Shown here: piece after piece, positions 7,403 to 14,142 of the stretch
How positions within the stretch are numbered: the first letter of the stretch is position 1
Layout of the letters: each line of letters starts with the position of its first letter
Assembly: GCA_003157675.1 (NCBI GenBank)
Contig: PMKG01000003.1
Span: 1-27,085, forward strand
Length of the DNA stretch: 27,085 bases
Source of the DNA: Acidobacteriota bacterium
GTDB taxonomy: Bacteria; Acidobacteriota; Vicinamibacteria; Vicinamibacterales; Fen-181
Direction: 5' to 3'
Program-made: the position numbers and the translations under genes
Notes under the pieces: generated by a model
The model's database searches: none
Seen by the model: the letters and a program-made list of their open reading frames with translations, nothing else
What the model was told of the DNA's origin: nothing

Positions 7403-7740
7403 TCGGGCAAGGGGAGGTCTGGCGGGCCGATCTCCCGGATCCCGCGGGGTCGGAACCGGGGTTTCGACGGCCCGTCGTCGTGGTCCAGGGCGACGCGCTG
7501 AATCGGAGCCGGCTTGCGACGGTCGTGTGCATTGCCCTGACCAGCAACCTCCGATGGGCCGATGCCCCGGGCAACATCGTCCTGACCGCCCGCGCCACGG
7601 GTCTCCCGAAGGACTCGGTCGCGAACGTCTCGCAGGTCGTCACGCTGGACAGGATGGTCCTCACCGAACGAGTCGGCAAACTCCCGCGGGCGAAAATCGA
7701 TCTGATTCTGGCCGGAATCGACGTGGTCCTGGGGAGGTAA
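7396..7740 (+). CDS. mazF: MazF/PemK-family mRNA interferase toxin
   Basis: A 114-residue toxin of usual length. Features of the MazF/PemK barrel are GEVWRADLPDPAGSEPGFRR followed by PVVVVQGDALNRS (the 'G.E.g..RPvvVvq.d.ln' motif), then CIALTSNLRWADAPGNI and LPKDSVANVSQVVTLDR. The arginine of the first motif and the threonine/serine of 'LTSN' correspond to the active-site region that cleaves single-stranded mRNA at short sequences. It is translationally coupled to the antitoxin by a 7-nt overlap (7396-7402). All motif regions are intact. The cleavage sequence cannot be predicted. Confidence 0.9.
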   Translation: MVIGQGEVWRADLPDPAGSEPGFRRPVVVVQGDALNRSRLATVVCIALTSNLRWADAPGNIVLTARATGLPKDSVANVSQVVTLDRMVLTERVGKLPRAKIDLILAGIDVVLGR

Positions 7741-8191
7741 CGAGCCCGTCGGGCGGACAGCGAGATCCTCGGCCTTCACCCGCGGGACTTCAGGCTGGAA
7801 TATCGGCGATCTGGGCGATCATGGCCTCTCAGAACCACAGGAATTCGGTGAGTGGTTTCAAGACCCCATCTGCCGCTCTTCGGGTCCTGTCGGCGAGCAG
7901 CCCCACCTGTCTTCGGCGCGAAAAGCACAGCAACGGAGGACGCGCCTGCGCGGCGGGCGGGGCGGCTCCGCTCGCCGCCACCCGCCTGCGGGTCTTGAAA
8001 CCACTTGTGTACTGCAGGTCCAGAAACGGGAGTAGGGCCGGTGGGCCCTGCTTCACGTCGCGGTCGGCCTGATCCATTGTCACGTTCGCCTTCAGCCGCG
8101 CGCCGAGAATCTGCTGCGGCGCTGGCTACGCTTCGAGGACTGGACCTGCCTCGGCGCTGAAACGGGTCTAGACTGAACTATCCCGCGATGG
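7741..8191. other. Gene-poor stretch between mazF and the transposase
   Basis: No confident gene. It contains the 155-bp inverted-repeat element (7851-8005). After that comes a plus-strand frame from 8036 to a TGA at 8174-8176, closed upstream by a TAG at 8033-8035, whose end (ENLLRRWLRFEDWTCLGAET) looks like the C-terminal relic of a broken gene but has no start codon. The sequence reads as an insertion graveyard between the TA pair and the IS remnant. Confidence 0.4.
7851..8005. repeat. 155-bp element with 16-bp perfect inverted ends
   Basis: AGTGGTTTCAAGACCC at 7851-7866 is the exact reverse complement of GGGTCTTGAAACCACT at 7990-8005. The interior is very GC-rich and holds a second imperfect hairpin around 7948-7990. 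Size, terminal inverted repeats and lack of a gene fit a MITE or structured dispersed repeat. No second copy is in the window and no target duplication was recognised. Confidence 0.6.
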
Positions 8192-9640
8192 TGTTGACAG
8201 TTTTGGTCGTCTGACCGGGGCAGACGACACGAGGGCCAATTGGCCTATCCTTCCACGAGTTTCTCTTGGCCGGGGAAGCGTGAAGGGAGTCAACCAATGA
8301 CCCTCGCGGACAGCATACACGCTCAGCGCCTCCGTGTGATGCGGGAGGCGGAGCAGACGGGGAACGTCAGTGCGACCTGCCGACGCCACGGCTGGTCGCG
8401 GGCGCGCTTCTACGAGCTGCGCAAGCGCTTTAGGGCGTATGGGACCGACGGATTGCGGCCGAAGCCGCAGGCACCGGAGCGCGGCCGTCGGCCGGGGCTG
8501 TCGGTCGAAGCGGAGCGCCAAATCCTGGCGCTGGCGATCGCCTGGCCGACGCGGGGGCCGCAGTGGTATAGCAACCAACTGGCCTGCGACGGGCACCCGG
8601 TGCCGCGCAGCATGGTCTGGCGCTTCGTGGAGGGCCTGGACCTGGGAGCCTTCTACGCCGCGATTCGCGCGCGGGAGGGGCACGCGGGGCGCGCGGCGAT
8701 CGACCCGAAGATCCTGGTGGCGCTCTGGCTCTACGCCACGATGGATGGGGTGGGGAGCGCACGAGAAGTCGATCGCCTCTGTGACGCGCACGACGCGTAC
8801 CGCTGGCTGCGGAGCGGGGTGTCGGTGAACTACCACACGCTGAGCGATTTCCGGGTCGGGCGTCGCGCGGCGCTCGACGCGCTGCTCACGCAATCGATCA
8901 CGGTGCTGCTGGACCGGCAGGCGGTGACGCTGAATCGCATCACGCAGGACGGGATGAAGGTGCGCGCCAACGCCGGGGTGCGGTCGTTTCGGCGGCGCGA
9001 GCGGCTGGTGGAGTGTCGGCAGACGGCGCGCCAGCAGGTCCGGCGGACCTTTGCCGACCTGGACGGGACGGTCACGGCGCGCCGAGCCGCGGCGCAGCGG
9101 CGGGCCGTCGTGGAGCGGGAAACGCGCGTCGACGAGGCGCTCTCGCAGCTGCCGACGGTGGAGGCGGCGAAGCGGCGCAATGGCTCGAAGGGCGAGGCCA
9201 AGGCGTCGACGACGGATCCCGACGCGCGCGTGATGAAGATGCCGGATGGGGGCTATCGGCCCGCGTACAACGTGCCATTGGCGACCGACGTCGACGGCCA
9301 GGCGATCGTCGGGGTGGCGGTGACCAATGGCGGCGAGCCGGCCCAACTGCTGCCGAGGCTCGACCAGGTCGCGGCGCGGACGGGCCCCCGGCCGGACGCG
9401 CTCTTGGCCGACGGCGGGTATGTGAGCACTGACGGGATTGTCGGGGTGGCCGCGCGCGGGGTCACGCTCTACGCACCGGTCGCCGAGGGCAAACACGCGC
9501 CGGGCAGCGGAGCGGGTCCGATGCGCCCGGCCGTCGCGGCGTGGCGGGCGCGGATGACCATCGAGGAGGGCAAGGCGCTCTATCGGATCCGGGCCGCGAC
9601 GGCGGAACGGGTCAACGCCGAGACGCGAGTCCACGAGGTC
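8192..9640 (+). mobile_element. Chimeric, 3'-truncated insertion sequence (IS481-like head, IS1182-like body)
   Basis: The left part begins near TGTTGACAG (8192-8200) and includes a hairpin before the transposase start. The transposase joins an IS481-type N-terminus to an IS1182-type catalytic region. Homology is lost at about 9628, within the last catalytic segment, a few bases before the convergent DUF1634 gene ends (9639). The right end and the last part of the transposase are missing, so the element should not be autonomously mobile. Confidence 0.65.
8206..8228 (+). other. Stem-loop at the IS left end
   Basis: GTCGTCTG (8206-8213) pairs with CAGACGAC (8221-8228) around ACCGGGG, just after a TTGACA at 8194-8199 and about 70 bp before the transposase ATG. 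It could be part of the element's transposase-binding end or an attenuator. Confidence 0.4.
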
Positions 9641-9694
9641 AGAGATAGGGACCGAACACGCTGTAGAGCAGGACCGTCAGCACGACGAGCGTGA
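8297..9694 (+). pseudogene. Chimeric truncated transposase
   Basis: The reading frame is open for 465 codons, but only about the first 440 belong to the transposase. Residues 1-105 are an IS481-like double HTH: GNVSATCRRHGWSRARFYEL, then YGTDGLRPKPQAPERGRRPG, then ILALAIAWPTRGPQWYSNQL. At about residue 107 (SMVWRF) it switches to an IS1182-type protein: VEGLDLGAFYAAIRAREG, then DPKILVALWLYATMDGVGSA, NYHTLSDFRVGR, RITQDGMKVRANAG and LLADGGYVSTDGI. The last match is MTIEEGKALYRIRAATAERV NAE; beyond it the frame enters antisense of the neighbouring gene and is meaningless. The ATG at 8297 has AGGGAG upstream. The truncation removes the IS1182 C-terminus, so it is probably inactive. Confidence 0.75.
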
Positions 9695-10028
9695 TGAGCA
9701 CGTACCGTCGATCCCGCTGGAGCGTGAAGATTCCGATCGAGAGGATGACCCGCGCGACCGGCGTGGCAATCAGGAGCAGGAGCCCGAGCTGGATCAGGCC
9801 GCGGCCGCGGCCACCCCACGCATCACCGACGATCCCCGGCACGGTCTTGAGGTCGCTCGGCTCGCCGCGAAAGACCTGGTACAGCGGCCGCTCGGATCCG
9901 TGGCGGATGAGGAAGACCACCGCGCCGAGGGCGACCACCGTCCCGGCCGCGATCACACCCCACCGAAGGACGTTTCCCAGCAGGGCGTCGAAACGCTCGT
10001 CGGTCCACTTCCCGGTTCTCGGCGTCAT
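9639..10028 (-). CDS. DUF1634 membrane protein
   Basis: A 129-residue protein with three hydrophobic segments: LLGNVLRWGVIAAGTVVALG, then GLIQLGLLLLIATPVARVIL, then YVLITLVVLTVLLYSVFGPYL. This is the DUF1634 pattern, including the central 'GRGLIQLGLLLLIATPVARV'. The family has no proven function but is very often encoded next to TauE/SafE exporters, as here: its ATG begins directly after the TAG of the exporter gene (10029-10031) with no gap. A partner or accessory role for the exporter is inferred. Its 3' end abuts the broken transposase but the C-terminus looks complete. Confidence 0.85.
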   Translation of the reverse strand: MTPRTGKWTDERFDALLGNVLRWGVIAAGTVVALGAVVFLIRHGSERPLYQVFRGEPSDLKTVPGIVGDAWGGRGRGLIQLGLLLLIATPVARVILSIGIFTLQRDRRYVLITLVVLTVLLYSVFGPYL

Positions 10029-10865
10029 CTACAGCGTCCCCCTGGCGCCTTGGTAGAGCATCTCAATCGCCAGCGCCGCCACGACAGCGCCGAACAGATA
10101 CCGGAGGACCCGCGTCCGCGCCCCGGTCAGCAGCCGCGCGCCGGTCATCGAGCCGGCGAGCACGCCGAGCATGACCGGCATCGCCAGCCCCGGATCGATG
10201 TAGCCGCGCGACAGGTACACGCCGGCGCTCGCCGCGGCCGTGACGCCGATCATGAAATTGCTGGTGGTGGTCGAGACCTTGAAGGGGATGCGCATCACCT
10301 GGTCCATCGCCAGCACCTTGACCGCGCCCGATCCGATGCCCAGCAGACCCGAGAGCGCGCCCGCCAGCCCCATCAACCCGAATCCCGCGCCGACCGAGTG
10401 CACGCGGTACGATCGGGGGCCGTCGGGCGTCGGATAGCTGGAGTCCAGTCGCAGGCGGGCGGCAATCGGATCGGCCACCGTGCTGAGGGTGACGTCGCGA
10501 GGCGGCCGGATGGACAACCAGGCAGCCACGAGCAGGGCGACGCCGAACACGACGGCGATGATATTGGTCGGAAGATGCGTCGCGAGCGCGGCGCCGCCGA
10601 GGGCCCCGAGCGTCGTGGCGATCTCCAGGACCATCCCGATGCGGATGTTGGAGTAGCCGTCCCTCACGTAGGCCGCCGCGGCCCCGGAGGAGGTCGCGAT
10701 GACCGAGACGAGAGACGCGCCGATCGCGTAGCGGATGTCGACACCGAACGCGAGCGTCAGCAGCGGAACGATGACGACGCCGCCACCGAGGCCGGTCAGG
10801 GATCCGAGGAGACCGGCCACGATGGAAGCGCCGCCGACGAGCAGCGTGAACAGCAGGATCGTCAC
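10029..10865 (-). CDS. TauE/SafE-family anion (sulfite/sulfonate/sulfoacetate-type) exporter
   Basis: A 278-residue polytopic membrane protein with about eight hydrophobic segments. It carries the two TauE/SafE half-repeats: GLLGSLTGLGGGVVIVPLLT near the N-terminus and LSGLLGIGSGAVKVLAMDQV in the middle, each followed by a segment like 'STTTSNFMIGVTA'. The family exports sulfur-containing or other organic anions, but the substrate is not predictable from sequence. GTG start at 10865. It is the first gene of a two-gene unit with DUF1634 and is divergent from the DUF134 gene across a 98-bp region containing a palindromic operator. Confidence 0.9.
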   Translation of the reverse strand: MTILLFTLLVGGASIVAGLLGSLTGLGGGVVIVPLLTLAFGVDIRYAIGASLVSVIATSSGAAAAYVRDGYSNIRIGMVLEIATTLGALGGAALATHLPTNIIAVVFGVALLVAAWLSIRPPRDVTLSTVADPIAARLRLDSSYPTPDGPRSYRVHSVGAGFGLMGLAGALSGLLGIGSGAVKVLAMDQVMRIPFKVSTTTSNFMIGVTAAASAGVYLSRGYIDPGLAMPVMLGVLAGSMTGARLLTGARTRVLRYLFGAVVAALAIEMLYQGARGTL

Positions 10866-10926
10866 TTTCGCAGCTCCCGAGCGAATCGTAACAGAGTAAT
10901 CACCCGCCGGAGTCCGCCGCTGGACG

Positions 10927-10956
10927 TTGACAGGTCGAAGTTATGAGCATATGCTC
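10927..10956 (+). promoter_or_regulatory. Promoter with palindromic operator upstream of the DUF134 gene
   Basis: A perfect TTGACA (10927-10932), 17-bp spacer and TATGCT (10950-10955). The 12-bp perfect palindrome GAGCATATGCTC (10945-10956) covers the -10. The start codon at 10964 leaves almost no leader. A repressor bound here would block the polymerase. Autoregulation by the DUF134 protein is the simplest hypothesis. The site also lies in front of the divergent TauE operon. Confidence 0.65.
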
Positions 10957-10963
10957 TAAACAT

Positions 10964-11425
10964 ATGCCGCGTCCCGTGGTCCTCCGCCGCGTCGGCTGCC
11001 ACATGAAAGGCCGCGGGTTCCGCCCCATCGGACAGCCCGCGTGCAAAGCCGACGCCGTGTCGATTGGCCTCGACGAACTCGAGGCCATCCGTCTCGCCGA
11101 CCTCGAGGGGCTCTACCAGGACGCGGCGGCCGAGCGCATGGGGGTGTCGCGGCAGACCTACGCGCGGATTCTCGCGCGAGCCAGGCACGCCGTGGCTGCC
11201 AGCCTCCTCGAAGCCAGGATGCTCCTGGTCGAATCGGGGCCGGTGATCGAAGACACCGCGCCGCCGGCCGACTGCCCCGTCCACGGGGGCAAGCGACGGC
11301 AGGGTCGAACCTGCCACTGCCCCACCGGGGGCGCGACATGCGGCGAGAGCTGCCCGCACCCGGGGCCGTTCTGCGAGTGCCGCAGCCTGCCGCCGGCAAA
11401 GAACCAACGTCGTTCCAGTTCGTGA
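10964..11425 (+). CDS. DUF134 (UPF0251) HTH protein with cysteine-rich tail
   Basis: A 153-residue predicted DNA-binding protein. Residues 1-95 are DUF134: MPRPVVLRRVGC, then LDELEAIRLADLEGLYQDAA and AERMGVSRQTYARILARAR, a sigma-region-4-like helix-turn-helix. Residues 100-140 form an unusual tail with seven cysteines (104, 117, 119, 126, 130, 137, 139) plus histidines, suited to binding metal or an Fe-S cluster. The ATG at 10964 gives the family's standard 'MPRP' start; an in-frame ATG 7 codons upstream lies within the palindrome. It is followed 19 bp later by the NifX-like gene with a strong ribosome site. Regulatory function is inferred from the fold; DUF134 proteins lack an assigned role. 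Confidence 0.85.
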   Translation: MPRPVVLRRVGCHMKGRGFRPIGQPACKADAVSIGLDELEAIRLADLEGLYQDAAAERMGVSRQTYARILARARHAVAASLLEARMLLVESGPVIEDTAPPADCPVHGGKRRQGRTCHCPTGGATCGESCPHPGPFCECRSLPPAKNQRRSSS

Positions 11426-11444
11426 CCAAAGGAGAACGCCCGTC

Positions 11445-11819
11445 ATGCAGATCTGTATTCCCGTCATCGAAGACCGCGGCCTCGACAGCCGCGTATCGGG
11501 CCACTTCGGCTCCGCGCCCGGTTTCATGCTCGTCGACACCGACTCCGGCGCGTGCCGCCTCCTCGAGAATCACAACGACCACCACGCCCATGGGATGTGT
11601 CAGCCGCTGGCGGTGCTGGCGGGTGAACAGGTGGATGGCATCGTCGTCGGCGGTATCGGCATGGGCGCGTTGATGAAGCTCCAGGCCGCGGGCATCGCCG
11701 TCTACCGGGCGATGCACCCGACGGTCGCCGAGACCGTCGCCGCCTTCAAGGGCGGCACGCTGCTGCCGGTCGGCGAGGACGGGGCGTGCGCCGGACATCA
11801 GGGACATCACCAGCACTGA
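11445..11819 (+). CDS. NifX/NifB C-terminal-like (dinitrogenase iron-molybdenum cofactor family) protein
   Basis: A 124-residue member of the NifB/NifX/VnfX C-terminal domain family: MQICIPVIEDRGLDSRVSGH FG, then SAPGFMLVDTDSG, then LAGEQVDGIVVGGIGMGALM, then GTLLPVGEDGACAGH. In the nif system such domains carry FeMo-co precursors, but stand-alone members are widespread in organisms that do not fix nitrogen, and no nif genes are present here. A His-rich insert at 43-49 (HNDHHAH) with Cys52 and a C-terminal GHQGHHQH suggest metal binding. AAGGAGA lies upstream. Probably cotranscribed with the DUF134 and CGGC genes. Confidence 0.85.
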   Translation: MQICIPVIEDRGLDSRVSGHFGSAPGFMLVDTDSGACRLLENHNDHHAHGMCQPLAVLAGEQVDGIVVGGIGMGALMKLQAAGIAVYRAMHPTVAETVAAFKGGTLLPVGEDGACAGHQGHHQH

Positions 11820-11878
11820 GGGCCCGTGGCCTACGAGACTGGCTCAGACTTCAGGCACGAACAACCCGAGGAGACGTC

Positions 11879-12325
11879 ATGAGCACGCCTGTTCGCGTCG
11901 GCATCATCATCTGCGACCGCTATCACACCTGCGCCGGGGGCAAGTGCCTGCGCGCCCTGCGCGCGAGGGACGGCGCGTTCGCGCCGTATAAGGACAGGGA
12001 CGTGGAGCTGGTCGGCTACACCACGTGCGGTGGCTGTCCCGGCGGCAACATCGAGTACGCGCCGGAAGAAATGAAGAAGAACGGCGCGGAGGTCATCCAC
12101 CTGGCGACCGGGCTGCTGGTCGGCTACCCGCCATGCCCGCACATCGACGCGTTCCGCCGGTTCATTCCCGAAAAGTACGGAATGCAGGTCATCGTCGGCA
12201 CGCATCCGATCCCGCAGAAGTACTTCCTGACGCACGACGCGTGCGGGACCTGGCAGGACGAGGCGTGGAAGCCGCTGCTCGAGGCGACGCTCGCCGACGA
12301 AGCGACGCGGCTCGCGTACGATTGA
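11879..12325 (+). CDS. CGGC-domain protein (putative metal-binding)
   Basis: A 148-residue protein of the CGGC family. The name-giving motif is at 48-56 (TTCGGCPGG). Further cysteines are C12 and C18/C23 in IICDRYHTCAGGKC, C86 in YPPCPHI and C122 in HDACGTW. The family is predicted to bind metal through this set; no activity is established. The ATG at 11879 follows GAGGAG and replaces a longer upstream frame that would overlap the NifX-like gene. Third gene of the DUF134 unit, with a 59-bp gap and its own ribosome site. Confidence 0.85.
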   Translation: MSTPVRVGIIICDRYHTCAGGKCLRALRARDGAFAPYKDRDVELVGYTTCGGCPGGNIEYAPEEMKKNGAEVIHLATGLLVGYPPCPHIDAFRRFIPEKYGMQVIVGTHPIPQKYFLTHDACGTWQDEAWKPLLEATLADEATRLAYD

Positions 12326-12357
12326 GGCTCACCGATCGGGCACCGGCCGGCCCTTCC

Positions 12358-12576
12358 TCACCATCCGAGCCGGATGGCGAGCCAGAGCCCCACGCCCAGC
12401 AGGCAGCCCACGACGAGCAGCCCGGCTACACCCGACACGAACATCGGGTACAGCATGAAGAGCACGCCTGTCACGAGTTGAGGGATCCGGCGCTGCTTTC
12501 GTCCGTACGTGAAGAGCACGAAGCCCACGCCACCCAGGACGAGTTCCCACATGATCCAGCCTGGGTCGAAAGACAT
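12358..12576 (-). CDS. Small membrane protein, two helices
   Basis: A 72-residue protein with two hydrophobic stretches: IMWELVLGGVGFVLFTYG, then a basic loop (RKQRRIPQL), then VTGVLFMLYPMFVSGVAGLL and VVGCLLGVGLWLAIRLGW. Proteins of this type ('small integral membrane, RRIPQL loop, FMLYPxFV') are common, but I know no function. It is convergent with the CGGC gene and 25 bp downstream of the DUF169 gene on the same strand, so it may be cotranscribed with it. Confidence 0.7.
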   Translation of the reverse strand: MSFDPGWIMWELVLGGVGFVLFTYGRKQRRIPQLVTGVLFMLYPMFVSGVAGLLVVGCLLGVGLWLAIRLGW

Positions 12577-12601
12577 GGCGGAAGCTCCGTGTTGCGCCCG
12601 A

Positions 12602-13327
12602 CTACTGTGCGTCGCGAGAGTCCATCAGCTCGTTCCACCACGCGCGGTTCAGGAACGCGTCGTCCGGGAACGACACCATCTGTTCGAACCGCTGCGGCGT
12701 GACCGACAGGGACAGGATGTTGGGCGGCAGGTAGCGCCGCATGGCGATGTCTGTCGCGCCGAGCACCGCGCGGTCCCGGCCGTCTTCCTCGAGCGCCCTC
12801 CACAGCAGCGAGCATCCCGATCCGAACGGCGCCGAGACGACGTTGTCCGCCGACCAGTACCCCGCCAGTGTCATGACCGCGCCGAGCCGATCGGCGTCGA
12901 CGAAGAACGTGACGCTCCGCAGCGCGTCCCACTGATCGAGGCGCAGCGGTCCGACCAGGATGTAGCCTGAGGTCGCCTCGAGCGGCCGCCCCCGGTCCAG
13001 GTAGCCCAGGGCGATCTCGGCCGTCGCCTTCAATCCCTCACCCTTCGGCGCGCCGACGCCGTCGGTGAGGAAGTGCGCCATGTGCGGCGGGTAGCCGTTC
13101 CCGAGGCCGAGCGCGCGGTACGCTCCCTGGCACCCGGCGCCGCCCCGACTGAGGACGAGCGTTTCACCTTTCATCCAACGCGGGTAATGCGCGAAACAGC
13201 ACATCGTGCCCTCGGTCTCGACGAGCGGCGCGAAGGCGGCCGACGGCGGCGCGTCGTAGACGCCGATGAGCGGCGTGGTCAGGCGGAGCGTCACGACGAG
13301 ACGATCGACGGCGTCACCCGTCACCAT
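12602..13327 (-). CDS. DUF169 family protein
   Basis: A 241-residue soluble protein of the DUF169 family: MCCFAHYPRWMKGETLVLSR, then GGAGCQGAYRALGLGN, then GYILVGPLRLDQWD and a closing QRFEQMVSFPDDAFLNRAWW. The family is frequent in anaerobes and in metal, Fe-S or sulfur contexts, but no biochemical role is assigned. Three cysteines in conserved positions (CC and GAGC) suggest a cofactor or metal site. ATG at 13327 follows AAGGA. Its proximity to the DUF134/NifX/CGGC genes and to TauE/DUF1634 suggests a shared pathway. Confidence 0.85.
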   Translation of the reverse strand: MVTGDAVDRLVVTLRLTTPLIGVYDAPPSAAFAPLVETEGTMCCFAHYPRWMKGETLVLSRGGAGCQGAYRALGLGNGYPPHMAHFLTDGVGAPKGEGLKATAEIALGYLDRGRPLEATSGYILVGPLRLDQWDALRSVTFFVDADRLGAVMTLAGYWSADNVVSAPFGSGCSLLWRALEEDGRDRAVLGATDIAMRRYLPPNILSLSVTPQRFEQMVSFPDDAFLNRAWWNELMDSRDAQ

Positions 13328-13411
13328 GGGATCGAGTCCTTTCAGGAGGCTCTGCCTGGGATGCTACGCCAGCCGGCGGACGCGCGCAATCCGCACGGGT
13401 CGGATCCCGTA

Positions 13412-13427
13412 AATATGGTAATATGGT
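13412..13427 (+). promoter_or_regulatory. Tandem 8-bp repeat and -10 at the vapBC 2 start
   Basis: AATATGGT is duplicated without a gap (13412-13419 and 13420-13427). The TAATAT at 13419-13424 is a plausible -10 and begins 12 bp before the GTG at 13431, as in the other two TA operons here; no good -35 is seen. Likely operator/promoter, leaderless. Confidence 0.5.
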
Positions 13428-13430
13428 TAC

Positions 13431-13691
13431 GTGAAGACGACCATCGAGATCCCCGACCCGTTGTTCCGCCGGGCCAAGGCGCGGGCGGCCGAGCGCGGCC
13501 AGAGCCTGAAGCAGCTCGTCGCCGAGGCCTTGCAGGAGAGGCTCGTGCGGACGGGCCGCCGCGAGCTCGAGGACGAGCCCGCCTGGATGCGAGGCTTCGG
13601 CGGGCTGAGCCGGCTGCGCGGGGAGACCCGTCGGATCCAGGCCAGGGTGGATGAGGCGTTCGAAGGGATCGAGCCCGAGGACCGCGCGTGA
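13431..13691 (+). CDS. VapB-type RHH antitoxin
   Basis: An 86-residue protein: MKTTIEIPDPLFRRAKARAA at the N-terminus, then GQSLKQLVAEALQERLV, a ribbon-helix-helix with the typical 'KTTIEIPD' strand. The C-terminal half contains PAWMRGFGGLSRLRGE and a helical tail, the usual toxin-binding arrangement. GTG start; its stop overlaps the toxin start (GTGA, 13688-13691). Regulated probably by its own RHH domain at the AATATGGT tandem repeat. Confidence 0.85.
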   Translation: MKTTIEIPDPLFRRAKARAAERGQSLKQLVAEALQERLVRTGRRELEDEPAWMRGFGGLSRLRGETRRIQARVDEAFEGIEPEDRA

Positions 13692-14065
13692 TCCTCGACA
13701 CCAACGCGCTGTCGGCGTTCATCGACGGGGACCCGGGCGTCGGAGCGGTCCTGCGCCGGGAGACGCGGGCGGCCATCCCGGTGATCGTGCTCGGAGAGTT
13801 CCGCTACGGGGTCGCGGCCTCGCGCCACCGCGCGGCCTACGAAGCCTGGCTGGATCGCCACCTGCCCGATTTCGAGGTGCTCGATGTCACAGGCGACACC
13901 TCGGTGGTCTACGCCGCGGTGCGGGTCGCGCTGAAACGCGCGGGCCAGCCGATCCCGGCCAACGACGCCTGGATCGCCGCCCTGGCGCTTCAGCACGCCC
14001 TCCCCATCCTCAGCCGCGATGAGCATTTCGACGTCGTCCGCGGCCTGCGGCGGCGGGCCTGGTAG
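13688..14065 (+). CDS. vapC: VapC-type PIN-domain toxin
   Basis: A 125-residue PIN protein with all acidic positions visible: ILDTNALSAFIDGD, then IPVIVLGEFRYGV, then IPANDAWIAALALQ, then LPILSRDEHFDVV. These are the 'DTN..S', 'E', 'ND.WIAA' and 'RD..F' motifs of VapC endoribonucleases, closely matching the FitB/VapC branch. Coupled to the antitoxin by the 4-nt overlap. It differs from the first VapC in the window in motif wording and partner type (RHH), so it is a separate acquisition rather than a local duplication. Confidence 0.92.
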   Translation: MILDTNALSAFIDGDPGVGAVLRRETRAAIPVIVLGEFRYGVAASRHRAAYEAWLDRHLPDFEVLDVTGDTSVVYAAVRVALKRAGQPIPANDAWIAALALQHALPILSRDEHFDVVRGLRRRAW

Positions 14066-14093
14066 CTCAGAGAGACGCGCGGGACGCCTGCCC

Positions 14094-14123
14094 CCATGCG
14101 TAGGGCGACCCTTTAGGGTTGCC
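14094..14123 (-). repeat. Hairpin repeat copy A
   Basis: Minus-strand sequence GGCAACCCTAAAGGGTCGCC followed by CTACGCATGG. The stem is ACCCT/AGGGT. Member of the family seen at 16354, 16395, 16461 and 26655. It sits between the vapC gene and the convergent CDF gene. Confidence 0.7.
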
Positions 14124-14142
14124 ATCCGCGGGCCGGCCCTAA

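Noticed and set aside
8168..9634. 488-codon minus-strand frame opposite the chimeric transposase
   Set aside because: His/Arg/Pro-rich translation without domain; antisense of transposase codons.
11445..11819. Nitrogen fixation gene
   Set aside because: The NifX/NifB-like domain is widespread outside nif clusters, and no nifHDK, nifE, nifN or full nifB is present.
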